From NCBI GenBank assembly GCA_003221805.1, contig QHUA01000122.1:1-32423 (forward strand): a stretch of DNA of 32,423 nt, given 5' to 3'. Source of the DNA: Gemmatimonadota bacterium. Lineage in GTDB: Bacteria > Gemmatimonadota > Gemmatimonadetes > Gemmatimonadales > Gemmatimonadaceae. The notes under the pieces were generated by a model that made no database searches, was not told the origin of the DNA, and saw nothing but the letters and a program-made list of their open reading frames with translations. Both the position numbers and the translations under genes were made by a program. Below are positions 16,268 through 24,667 of the stretch, piece by piece (position 1 is the stretch's first letter; every line of letters begins with the position of its first letter).

Positions 16268-16318
16268 GCTTTTTAGCATTTATTTAACGTGGCTGCAATA
16301 CGCGGCAAATGACCACAG
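16268..16318 (-). ncRNA. SAM-II-type S-adenosylmethionine riboswitch aptamer
   Basis: Sense (minus) strand shows all parts of the SAM-II pseudoknot. P1: TGTGGT (16312-16317) pairs with GCCACG (16288-16293). The loop begins CATTT (16307-16311) and contains GTATTGCA, as in known SAM-II RNAs. CATTT pairs with AAATG (16277-16281) downstream of P1, giving the H-type pseudoknot, and is followed at once by the hallmark tail GCTAAAAAG. The spacing between elements matches the crystallised metagenomic SAM-II RNA as I recall it. It lies about 70 bases upstream of hom, first gene of hom-metX-metB, the expected type of target. SAM binding should lower expression. A covariance-model search was not possible here. 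Confidence 0.85.
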
Positions 16319-16388
16319 GTATTTCGATTGTCTGGTGATGATATCTGCAGCCAAAATTACGCTCCCCGCCTTTCAGCTGTGGCTCCCG

Positions 16389-16414
16389 GCTGCTAGCCGC
16401 TAGCGCCTAGCTGC
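16389..16414. repeat. CTAG-rich near-perfect palindrome downstream of groEL
   Basis: A 26-base segment just past the groEL stop that equals its own reverse complement at 22 of 26 positions and contains three CTAGC units. CTAG is a rare tetranucleotide in most bacteria, so three in 20 bases is notable. It is flanked by GGCTCCCGGC (16381-16390). It could be a transcript 3'-end structure for groES-groEL, or a member of an interspersed palindromic repeat family. No T run follows on the minus strand. Confidence 0.55.
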
Positions 16415-16416
16415 TC

Positions 16417-18069
<1,653 letters not shown>

Positions 18070-18080
18070 TTAGGTAATGG

Positions 18081-18389
18081 TTAGTTCACGACCGCGAGCA
18101 CATCGGACTCGCGAAGGATCAACAACTGTTCGGTGTCAATGGTGACTTCGGTACCGCTGTACTTCCCGTAGAGAACCTTGTCCCCGACCTTGAGCTCCAT
18201 CGGGACGCGGACATTCTTCTCATAGCGTCCGGGGCCGACAGCGATGATCTCGCCCTGCTGCGGCTTTTCCTTGGCGGTGTCGGGAATAAAGAGACCGCCG
18301 CGCATCTGCTCCGTGTCCTCGAGCGCCCTGACGACGACGCGATCGGAGAGGGGAGCGACCTTGGTGCTGGTTTGTGTTTTTGTGGCCAT
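18081..18389 (-). CDS. groS: Co-chaperonin GroES (HSP10)
   Basis: Lid of the GroEL chamber. 102 residues: [20 protein letters not shown], then [20 protein letters not shown] (mobile loop and first strands), [19 protein letters not shown] and [13 protein letters not shown] at the end, all typical. It has a short N-terminal extension ([11 protein letters not shown]) before the canonical start. First gene of groS-groL; preceded by a CIRCE element and a sigma70-like promoter. A weak AAAGGG lies about 11 bases before the ATG. Confidence 0.98.
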   Translation of the reverse strand: MATKTQTSTKVAPLSDRVVVRALEDTEQMRGGLFIPDTAKEKPQQGEIIAVGPGRYEKNVRVPMELKVGDKVLYGKYSGTEVTIDTEQLLILRESDVLAVVN

Positions 18390-18440
18390 AGTTGGCTGCC
18401 CTTTGCTGGAATGAGTGGCTTTGGGTAGGAGGCTCTGCTG

Positions 18441-18467
18441 TTAGCACTCGACCTTAGTGAGTGCTAA
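18441..18467 (-). promoter_or_regulatory. CIRCE operator (HrcA binding site)
   Basis: Perfect inverted repeat TTAGCACTC (18441-18449), nine-base spacer, GAGTGCTAA (18459-18467), identical to the CIRCE consensus. It sits about 52 bases upstream of the groS ATG and just downstream of the promoter, so HrcA would repress groS-groL until heat shock. hrcA itself is not in the window. Confidence 0.97.
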
Positions 18468-18473
18468 GCCGCT

Positions 18474-18502
18474 AAGTTAATGGCTCTCTGGCCGAGGGTC
18501 AA
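18474..18502 (-). promoter_or_regulatory. Probable sigma70-type promoter of groS-groL
   Basis: On the minus strand TTGACC (18497-18502) and TAACTT (18474-18479) lie 17 bases apart. The -35 is good, the -10 is poor (3 of 6). The predicted start falls in the CIRCE repeat, the usual arrangement for HrcA control. Confidence 0.5.
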
Positions 18503-18538
18503 CCCGGAAACACCCCGCCGTAACCAATCCGTTACCAG

Positions 18539-19312
18539 TCAGCGAGTTAGAAGCTCGTAGCCCAGGCGGATGCCCTTTAGCGTCAGAAAGGAGTCGACCA
18601 ATTCCAGTTCGGCCGAGTGGGGTCGGATCGTCTCGGCCATGCCACCCGTGGCAATCACCAGAGGCTTGGCCTTTCCGGGCCATTCCTTTTTGATTCGGCG
18701 GACGATTCCATCGATCGAGTCCACGGCGCCATACAGCACGCCAGCTCTGATGCATTCGTCGGTTCGACGCGATATCACTCGCTTTGGGGGAACGATGTCG
18801 GTGGCGGGTAGTTGTGCGGTGCGTCGAAAAAGGGTGTCGGCCGATATCATAATACCGGGCTGAATGACGCCGCCGAGGAAAGTGCCGTCGCCAGTTATGC
18901 AGTCGTAGGTCGTAGCCGTTCCCATGTCGACGACGATTGCGTCGCGCTTGTGTATGCGGCTCGCTGCAAGCGTGTTTGCAATCCGGTCTGCGCCGACGGT
19001 GAATGGTTCCTCGACATCCAACTTGATCGGCAGCTTTGCGTGCGCGTCAATCATTATCGGCTTCGCACCGAACGACGTCTCGCAGGCCTCCGCGAGCATC
19101 GGAGTTATCGCCGGGACGACGGAGCAGATCGCTGACCCTTCGGCTCCTCCCGGTGTCGCCACATCTGCTCCCACTATCGAGCGTATGAGCAGCGCCAGCT
19201 CGTCGGCGGTGCGGGGCGCGGCGGTGGTGAGACGCCAATGGGCGGTTAGCTCCGCGCCTTCGAAGATGCCGATGGTGATTTCGGAATTGCCGACATCAAA
19301 CACAACAATCAC
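18539..19312 (-). CDS. coaX: Type III pantothenate kinase
   Basis: Phosphorylates pantothenate, the first step of coenzyme A synthesis; type III enzymes resist CoA feedback. 257 residues from GTG 19312: phosphate loop DVGNSEITIG at 6-15, GADRIAN at 107-113, VDMGTATTYD at 128-137, GGVIQPG at 147-153 and ATGGMAETI near the end. Full-length for the family. The frame is open further upstream, but the GTG start overlaps the birA stop by four bases (GTGA), gives the canonical MIVVFDVGN N-terminus and avoids a long overlap with birA. Last gene of the coupled chain; about 150 bases to groS. Confidence 0.95.
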   Translation of the reverse strand: MIVVFDVGNSEITIGIFEGAELTAHWRLTTAAPRTADELALLIRSIVGADVATPGGAEGSAICSVVPAITPMLAEACETSFGAKPIMIDAHAKLPIKLDVEEPFTVGADRIANTLAASRIHKRDAIVVDMGTATTYDCITGDGTFLGGVIQPGIMISADTLFRRTAQLPATDIVPPKRVISRRTDECIRAGVLYGAVDSIDGIVRRIKKEWPGKAKPLVIATGGMAETIRPHSAELELVDSFLTLKGIRLGYELLTR

Positions 19313-20016
19313 GGCAATTCCTCGAGCACGAGCGATCCAGAACGAAACGGGGTAACCGAGTCTGCTAGGGCGACGAGGAGCTCGCCCGCTGCCGAAATTC
19401 CGGCCACTCTGCCTAGCGCCGGTTGGACGCAGGTCCTGCCACGGGCGAGATCCCGGGCGTTGAATTCCTCCAATTCTTCTGGTCGCAAGGAACCGCGAGC
19501 TTGGGCAGCAGCGCGAATACCGGGTATCAGCTCGCCAAGCACGTCGAGTCGGTCGGTTCCGGGCTCCAATCCGGCGGCCGACTCCACGTTGTCGGGCGCT
19601 TGAACGTTCACCCCCAGGCCTATCGCGACCCATTCGGCTGTCGACTCCCGCCAGCGGGCTTCGACGAGGATGCCGGCGAGTTTCCCCTGGTCGACGTAGA
19701 GATCGTTTGGCCACTTGAGGCGAATCGGCTCCGACGCAAACCGGTCGAGGGCTTCGGCGGCAACCAGTCCTACACGCAAAGAAAGCACCCCGAGTCCGGA
19801 GGTGTCTTTCGGTCGCTCGATCAAAGTCAACCACAATCCGGCGCCAGCAGATGATTGCCAGCTTCGACCTTCTCGCCCCCTCCCCGCGGTCTGCTCGTTT
19901 GCAATTACCAGCGTGCCGGACGGCGCTCCCTGACTGGCGAGGCGATGCGCGACGTCGAGAGTGGAAGTTGTCGTTTCGAGCAGCTCGACTCGTGGGAGGT
20001 CGAGCACCCGCTCCAT
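19309..20016 (-). CDS. birA: Biotin--[acetyl-CoA-carboxylase] ligase
   Basis: Attaches biotin to biotin carboxyl carrier protein. 235 residues with TTSTLDVA at 16-23, the biotinyl-AMP loop QTAGRGREGRSW at 42-53, KWPNDLY at 101-107, KLAGILVE at 112-119 (catalytic Lys) and IGLGVNV at 132-138, then a C-terminal SH3-like domain. It lacks the N-terminal helix-turn-helix of E. coli BirA, so it is the monofunctional ligase and not a repressor. Start ATG 20016 lies 34 bases after the uppP stop, one of the few gaps in this chain; its end overlaps coaX as GTGA. Confidence 0.95.
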   Translation of the reverse strand: MERVLDLPRVELLETTTSTLDVAHRLASQGAPSGTLVIANEQTAGRGREGRSWQSSAGAGLWLTLIERPKDTSGLGVLSLRVGLVAAEALDRFASEPIRLKWPNDLYVDQGKLAGILVEARWRESTAEWVAIGLGVNVQAPDNVESAAGLEPGTDRLDVLGELIPGIRAAAQARGSLRPEELEEFNARDLARGRTCVQPALGRVAGISAAGELLVALADSVTPFRSGSLVLEELP

Positions 20017-20050
20017 CTGCTCTCGCGTCGCGCCGTCGAAGCAGACACCC

Positions 20051-20854
20051 TTATCCGCGCGCGTAGATCACCGCCAGGACAGCAATGCCAAGTACCACGC
20101 GATAAAGGGCGAAAATTCCGTAGCTGTGTCTGCTGACGTACCGCATCAAAATCGAGATGGCGAGCCATCCACTAACCGCTGATGCGACGACACCGGAAAT
20201 CAGCTCGTTTGTAATCCCTCCCTCGTGCAGTGCTTTCGGGCCCTCGAGAACTACTGCCGCCGCGATGATCGGCATGCTCATCAGGAAGCTGAATTCGGCT
20301 GCGCTTTCACGATCGAAGCGGAGACCACGCGCGGTGGTGATCGTCGATCCGGATCGCGAGACGCCGGGAATAAGCGCAATCACCTGCGACAATCCGACGA
20401 GAAGCGAGTCGATCCAGCGCATTTCGCCGAGGATTCTTCGCTGGTCTACGAGCTTGTCGACCAGCCAGAGAACGATTCCCATCGCAATGAGGGCGATGGC
20501 AATGATTTGTGGACTGCGGAACGCGGATTCCGCCCTGCTCTGCAACAGGTAACCGCCGATCGCGCCCGGAATCGTGGCGATTATCAGGTAGACAACCTTC
20601 CGCTTTTCCGGAGTCTCGATCCGTCCGCTGGTAATTATTCCAAACGCAGCCTTGATCAGCGCCAGCCATTCCATGCGGAAGTACCAGAGAACGGCGAGGA
20701 GCGTTCCAAAATGCAGAGCCACGTCGAACGCGAGTCCGGGATCCTCCCAACCCAGAAGCCAGGGTGCGAGCGTGAGATGCGCCGAGCTGCTGATGGGGAG
20801 GAATTCGGACAGGCCCTGAAGGATGCCGAGTACCGTTGCCTGAAGTGGTGTCAT
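20051..20854 (-). CDS. uppP: Undecaprenyl-diphosphatase (BacA family)
   Basis: Integral membrane enzyme that recycles undecaprenyl pyrophosphate to the phosphate lipid carrier for peptidoglycan and other glycans; overproduction is known to give bacitracin resistance. 267 residues, about eight hydrophobic segments, with EFLPISSSAH at 17-26 (catalytic Glu region) and PGVSRSGSTIT at 163-173 (catalytic Arg). Full length. Starts at an ATGA overlap with the bshA stop. Confidence 0.96.
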   Translation of the reverse strand: MTPLQATVLGILQGLSEFLPISSSAHLTLAPWLLGWEDPGLAFDVALHFGTLLAVLWYFRMEWLALIKAAFGIITSGRIETPEKRKVVYLIIATIPGAIGGYLLQSRAESAFRSPQIIAIALIAMGIVLWLVDKLVDQRRILGEMRWIDSLLVGLSQVIALIPGVSRSGSTITTARGLRFDRESAAEFSFLMSMPIIAAAVVLEGPKALHEGGITNELISGVVASAVSGWLAISILMRYVSRHSYGIFALYRVVLGIAVLAVIYARG

Positions 20855-21990
20855 GTTTTGCTGGCGGGAAGTGAAGTGCGGTAGAGTGCCTCGTATTTGC
20901 TGACGATTGCGTCTTGCGCGAACCGCTCACGCGCGTCGGAAGATGCGAGCTTGCTCATTTCGGTCCAGCGCCTGCGGTCGCTAAGAATCGCTAAAGAAGC
21001 GGCGGACATCCCCGGTACGTCGCCGATTCCGCACAGAAATCCCGTTTCGCCGTCCCGGATGACCTCAGGAAGTCCACCGGCGTTGGTTCCCACCACCGGC
21101 ACGCCTGAAGCGAGCGCCTCCAGCGCACTCAAACCGAACGATTCGCTCTGGCTCGGGAGAAGGAAAAGATCCGCAGCCGCGAGCAAGGGCGCGATTTGAT
21201 CGAGTTTGCCGAGGAACGAAACAGAGTCTTCGACGCCGAGCATTCGCGCTTCCTCCTCGGCTGCCGGGCGATCCGGCCCGTCACCGATCATCACCAGCAC
21301 ACTCGGCAGCTCGCGATTCACCTCGGCGTAGACCCTTACGACATCGCGCACCCGCTTTACCGTTCGGAAGTTGGAAACGTGCATCAGAATCGGCTTGGTG
21401 GCGCCGAACTCGTTTTTCAGGAGCGGTGGGTATTTGTCGCGGTCGTAAACCTTGGGGTCGATGAAATTGTGGATGACTTCTATCTCGGGACCCTCGCAGC
21501 CGAACGCGCGACAAGTCTCCTCACGCAAATACTGCGAGACGGCCGTTATGCGGTCGGATTTTTCGATCGAGAATTTGGTAATCGGATAAAACGATGGGTC
21601 CTGTCCGACGATGGTGATGTCGGTTCCGTGCAGGGTGGTGACGAGGTGCACGTCCTGTCCCGCTTCACGCAACATTTCGCGCGCGATCCAGGCGCTGGCC
21701 GCGTGTGGAATCGCGTAATGACAATGGAGAAGCTCGAGACCGTGTGTTAGCACGACCTCGTGCATGCGCACCGCAAGGGCGAGGTCGTAGGGCGGGAATT
21801 CAAAAAGGGGATAACGCCCGACGTCAACTTCGTGGAAAAAAATCCGGGGTAGAAACGCCGGAAGCCTGAAGGGCTGGCGATACGTGATGAAGTGGACTTC
21901 GTGCCCACGCTCGGCGAGGGCAATGCCCAATTCGGTGGCCACGGCGCCGGAGCCACCGTACGTCGGGTAACAGGTGATGCCAATCTTCAC
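20851..21990 (-). CDS. bshA: N-acetyl-alpha-D-glucosaminyl L-malate synthase, bacillithiol pathway
   Basis: GT4 glycosyltransferase that joins GlcNAc from UDP-GlcNAc to L-malate, step one of bacillithiol synthesis. 379 residues, close to the B. subtilis BshA (377) and collinear with it: KIGITCYPTYGGSG at 2-15, PFRLPAFLPRIFFHEVDV, FPPYDLALA, HCHYAIPHAASA, TLHGTDIT at 119-126, IHNFIDPKVY, HVSNFRTVKRVRDVVRV, and the donor-site SQSESFGLSALEALASGVPV. I chose GTG 21990: it overlaps the miaA stop as GTGA, has GGGAGAG a few bases upstream and gives the family N-terminus; an ATG at 22008 is the alternative. BshB and BshC are not in the window, so bacillithiol production is inference. Confidence 0.93.
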   Translation of the reverse strand: MKIGITCYPTYGGSGAVATELGIALAERGHEVHFITYRQPFRLPAFLPRIFFHEVDVGRYPLFEFPPYDLALAVRMHEVVLTHGLELLHCHYAIPHAASAWIAREMLREAGQDVHLVTTLHGTDITIVGQDPSFYPITKFSIEKSDRITAVSQYLREETCRAFGCEGPEIEVIHNFIDPKVYDRDKYPPLLKNEFGATKPILMHVSNFRTVKRVRDVVRVYAEVNRELPSVLVMIGDGPDRPAAEEEARMLGVEDSVSFLGKLDQIAPLLAAADLFLLPSQSESFGLSALEALASGVPVVGTNAGGLPEVIRDGETGFLCGIGDVPGMSAASLAILSDRRRWTEMSKLASSDARERFAQDAIVSKYEALYRTSLPASKT

Positions 21991-22910
21991 TCGGCTCTCT
22001 CCCACCACTCTCGCACCATCGCACGAGAACGAGAGTCTTCAGGATTTACGTGTTTCACCGCTGACTGAGGCAGCTGATGTCGAAACCAGGTACGCTGTCG
22101 CTTCGCGTACTGTCGTGTCTCAATAATGACCCGCTGTCTTGCGGTTGACAAATCACAACGGCCTTCGACGTGATCACGCACGGCCTGGTATCCACTCGCT
22201 TTCCACGCGGGTGCGTCAACAGGCACTTTGTCAATCAGATCGCGAACCTCCTCAGCCCAACCGGTGTTTAGCATCGCAGCTACGCGATTTTCAATCCGCG
22301 ACGCCAGAGACGGGCCGGGATCGACGACGAGATAAGCCGGCTGAGAGGTGGTTTCGAGTGATGACGTCGCTTTGTGCGCTGCGTGCAGGTCGCTGATGCG
22401 AGATCCTGTAAGAATTGCTGTCTCGATGGCCCGCACCAGTTGCGCGCGCCCGAGGTGCGCACGTGATGGATCGAGGCTACGACACCAATCGCGCAGCACC
22501 TGCAGAGATTTGTTCTCCAGCTCATTCTCCAGCTGCGCACGCTGCACCGGATCAATTTCAGGTGCGTGGAACAGGGGCTCCACGAACGCTTTGATATAAA
22601 GCCCGGTACCGCCAACGATAACTGGCGTTTTATCGATCTCCGCCGCGGACTCGATCCATTCCTCGGCCTCCATTGCCCAGCGCGCTGCCGAGTATCGCTG
22701 CTCCGGCTCGACGACATCGACGCCGTAGTGCGTCGCCCGGGCGCATTCCTCTCGCGTCGGCTTGGCGGTGCCAATGTTGAAATAGCAGTAGATCTGACGC
22801 GAATCTGCGCTGACAATTGCCGCGTTCCCCTCCGCTGCCAGCTCCAGCGCGATCGACGACTTTCCCGCCGCCGTCGGCCCGCAGATTATGCGCAGCTTAT
22901 CGCCGGCCAA
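21987..22910 (-). CDS. miaA: tRNA dimethylallyltransferase
   Basis: Adds a dimethylallyl group to A37 of tRNAs reading UNN codons. 307 residues: P-loop GPTAAGKS at 11-18, SADSRQIYCYFNIGTAKPT (34-52, with Asp/Ser and the substrate Thr), VVEPEQRYSAARWA, VGGTGLYIKA, VRAIET and the C-terminal TRQYAKRQRTWFR. The start is TTG 22910, overlapping the mutL stop by 14 bases; no strong Shine-Dalgarno. mutL-miaA adjacency is a widespread conserved arrangement. The stop overlaps bshA. Confidence 0.95.
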   Translation of the reverse strand: MAGDKLRIICGPTAAGKSSIALELAAEGNAAIVSADSRQIYCYFNIGTAKPTREECARATHYGVDVVEPEQRYSAARWAMEAEEWIESAAEIDKTPVIVGGTGLYIKAFVEPLFHAPEIDPVQRAQLENELENKSLQVLRDWCRSLDPSRAHLGRAQLVRAIETAILTGSRISDLHAAHKATSSLETTSQPAYLVVDPGPSLASRIENRVAAMLNTGWAEEVRDLIDKVPVDAPAWKASGYQAVRDHVEGRCDLSTARQRVIIETRQYAKRQRTWFRHQLPQSAVKHVNPEDSRSRAMVREWWERAE

Positions 22911-24654
22911 AGCGGCGCTCGACCTCGTCCCAGGTTAGGTGAATGATCGTGGAGCGACCGTGGACGTCGTGCGCCGGGAGGGTCGTATCGCGGAGCGCGG
23001 CAAACAGGGATCGCATCTCACCCTGTGACAGCTCTTCCCCGGCTTTGATCGCCGCTTTGCAGGCAACGGTCGCGGCGAGGCGCTCGTGTTTGGCGGCGAC
23101 GCCAGCAACGCGATCGCCCGTAAGCGCATCAAGTGTCTCGCGCAGACAGCGCTCAGCATCGAATCGCGGATGCGGCATCGGCACCGTGTTGACGATTAAA
23201 GTGTGGCCACCAAAACCCTCGACCTCATAGCCGAGGCGTGTCAGATACTCACGATGCGCATCAAAGGCCTCGCCCTCGGCCGGGCCGAGATGAAGGGTGA
23301 GCGGCAGCAGCAGTCGCTGTGCGGGAGCGGCCCCGCTCTCCAGCGTGCGCATGAATTGCTCGTAGAGAATGCGCTCGTGGGCGGAGTGTTGATCGATGAG
23401 AACGATCCCATCTTCGTGCTCGAACGCAATGTAGGTGCGGCGCAGCTGAAATAACGGCGGAATGATTTCGGGCGGCGCTTCTTCCACACCGGTGGAGACG
23501 CCCGCCGAATAATCCTCATGCGCGTCGGGGTCCGTGCCGGCGCCGTTTGAAAACAGCGGAGAACCCGCCCCCGGTTGCGGCCGAAGAATCTCCGCATCAA
23601 CGCTCGCGACGACATTAACCGGTCGGAAGCTGAAACTCGAGCCGCGAAATCCAAGCGCGGCAGCGCTGTCGAAGGTGCCCAGCGCCCGCCTTACAGTCGT
23701 CTCGACAGCGCGTTCAACGGACCAGCGATCGCGAAAACGAACTTCTGCCTTCGCCGGATGCACGTTCACGTCGACCATGTCGGCGGGCAGCGTGATGTTC
23801 AGGAAGAACGACGGACGAACTCCCGCCACAATCGTCGACCGATAGGCTGCCTCGACGGCGCGCGCGATTCCCGCATCGCGCACCGCGCGTCCGTTGATCG
23901 ACAGGAATGCGCGACGTGTCGATGTGCCCACGTCTCCCGGCCGTTGGACGAGGCCACTGGTGTGAATTACACCTGCGACTTCGTCCACATCCAACAGGTC
24001 TTCCGCGTAGCGCCCTCCCCACATCGCCCCCAGTCGAGAGCGGACGCTCGCCACCGGCGGCAGAATCAGTGCGCTGCGGCCGTCGTGCGACAAGTGGATG
24101 CGTATCGAGGGCTGCGTGAGCGCGAGCGCGGTGAGCGATTCGACCGCACCCCGCCATTCGGACCGCGCGCTGCGGAGGAACTTGAGACGCGCGGGAATGT
24201 TGTAGAAGAGCTGACCGACAGTGACCGTGGTCCCACGGCGGCGGGCAATGCGCTGAGGGGAGGAGACTTTTCCGCCGGCAGCTTTCGTCGACGTGCCCTC
24301 GCCGTCAGCCGCCGCCGTCTCGAGCTCGAAGATCGACACCGATGCAATCGCCGGGAGAGCCTCTCCGCGAAACCCGAACGTAGAAACGCCGACGAGGTCC
24401 GACGCCTTTGTGATTTTCGACGTGCCGTGTCGCGCCAGCGCCAACGGAACATCCTCCGCTGTCATCCCTGAGCCGTCATCGCTCACGCGAATCAGCTTCC
24501 GGCCGCCGTCCTCGAGCGCGATCTCGATAGTTGTGGCGCCGGCGTCGATGGAGTTCTCGACCAGCTCTTTGACGACAGACGACGGCCGCTCGACGACCTC
24601 ACCGGCGGCAATCTGGTCTGCGACGGCGGGAGGAAGGATGGAAATCACCGACAT
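22897..24654 (-). CDS. mutL: DNA mismatch repair protein MutL
   Basis: Mismatch-repair ATPase and likely nicking endonuclease. 585 residues from ATG 24654: GHKL motifs ELVENSIDAG (30-39, catalytic Glu), DDGSGM (59-64), FGFRGEAL (93-100) and NVHPAKAEVRF (297-307), a Ser/Ala/Pro-rich linker (about 335-400), then the C-terminal domain. There the endonuclease signature reads DQHSAHERILYE (421-432), matching DQHA(X)2E(X)4E except Ala to Ser, and ACKAAIKAGEEL follows. The last endonuclease motif, normally CPHGRP, appears degenerate as DVHGRS. In-frame TTG 24666 would add four residues (MDIT); the family starts with I-x-x-LP, so the ATG is preferred. Gap to the preceding gene is about 13 bases. Confidence 0.96.
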   Translation of the reverse strand: MSVISILPPAVADQIAAGEVVERPSSVVKELVENSIDAGATTIEIALEDGGRKLIRVSDDGSGMTAEDVPLALARHGTSKITKASDLVGVSTFGFRGEALPAIASVSIFELETAAADGEGTSTKAAGGKVSSPQRIARRRGTTVTVGQLFYNIPARLKFLRSARSEWRGAVESLTALALTQPSIRIHLSHDGRSALILPPVASVRSRLGAMWGGRYAEDLLDVDEVAGVIHTSGLVQRPGDVGTSTRRAFLSINGRAVRDAGIARAVEAAYRSTIVAGVRPSFFLNITLPADMVDVNVHPAKAEVRFRDRWSVERAVETTVRRALGTFDSAAALGFRGSSFSFRPVNVVASVDAEILRPQPGAGSPLFSNGAGTDPDAHEDYSAGVSTGVEEAPPEIIPPLFQLRRTYIAFEHEDGIVLIDQHSAHERILYEQFMRTLESGAAPAQRLLLPLTLHLGPAEGEAFDAHREYLTRLGYEVEGFGGHTLIVNTVPMPHPRFDAERCLRETLDALTGDRVAGVAAKHERLAATVACKAAIKAGEELSQGEMRSLFAALRDTTLPAHDVHGRSTIIHLTWDEVERRFGRR

Positions 24655-24667
24655 GGTGATATCCAAA

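Noticed and set aside
15215-16276. 353-codon plus-strand frame opposite hom
   Set aside because: Ser/Arg/Ala-rich translation typical of a shadow frame; hom motifs on the other strand are clear.
16233-16276. Plus-strand rho-independent terminator (hairpin followed by CTCGCTTTTTAG)
   Set aside because: No plus-strand gene lies upstream for more than 5 kb; the T run is better explained as the complement of the conserved aptamer tail.
16094-16279. Open frame of 61 codons starting MLKSEERP in the hom leader, as a possible leader peptide
   Set aside because: Its ATG lies in the pseudoknot strand of the SAM-II aptamer, it has no ribosome-binding site, no run of Met or Thr codons, and it overlaps hom by about 100 bases.
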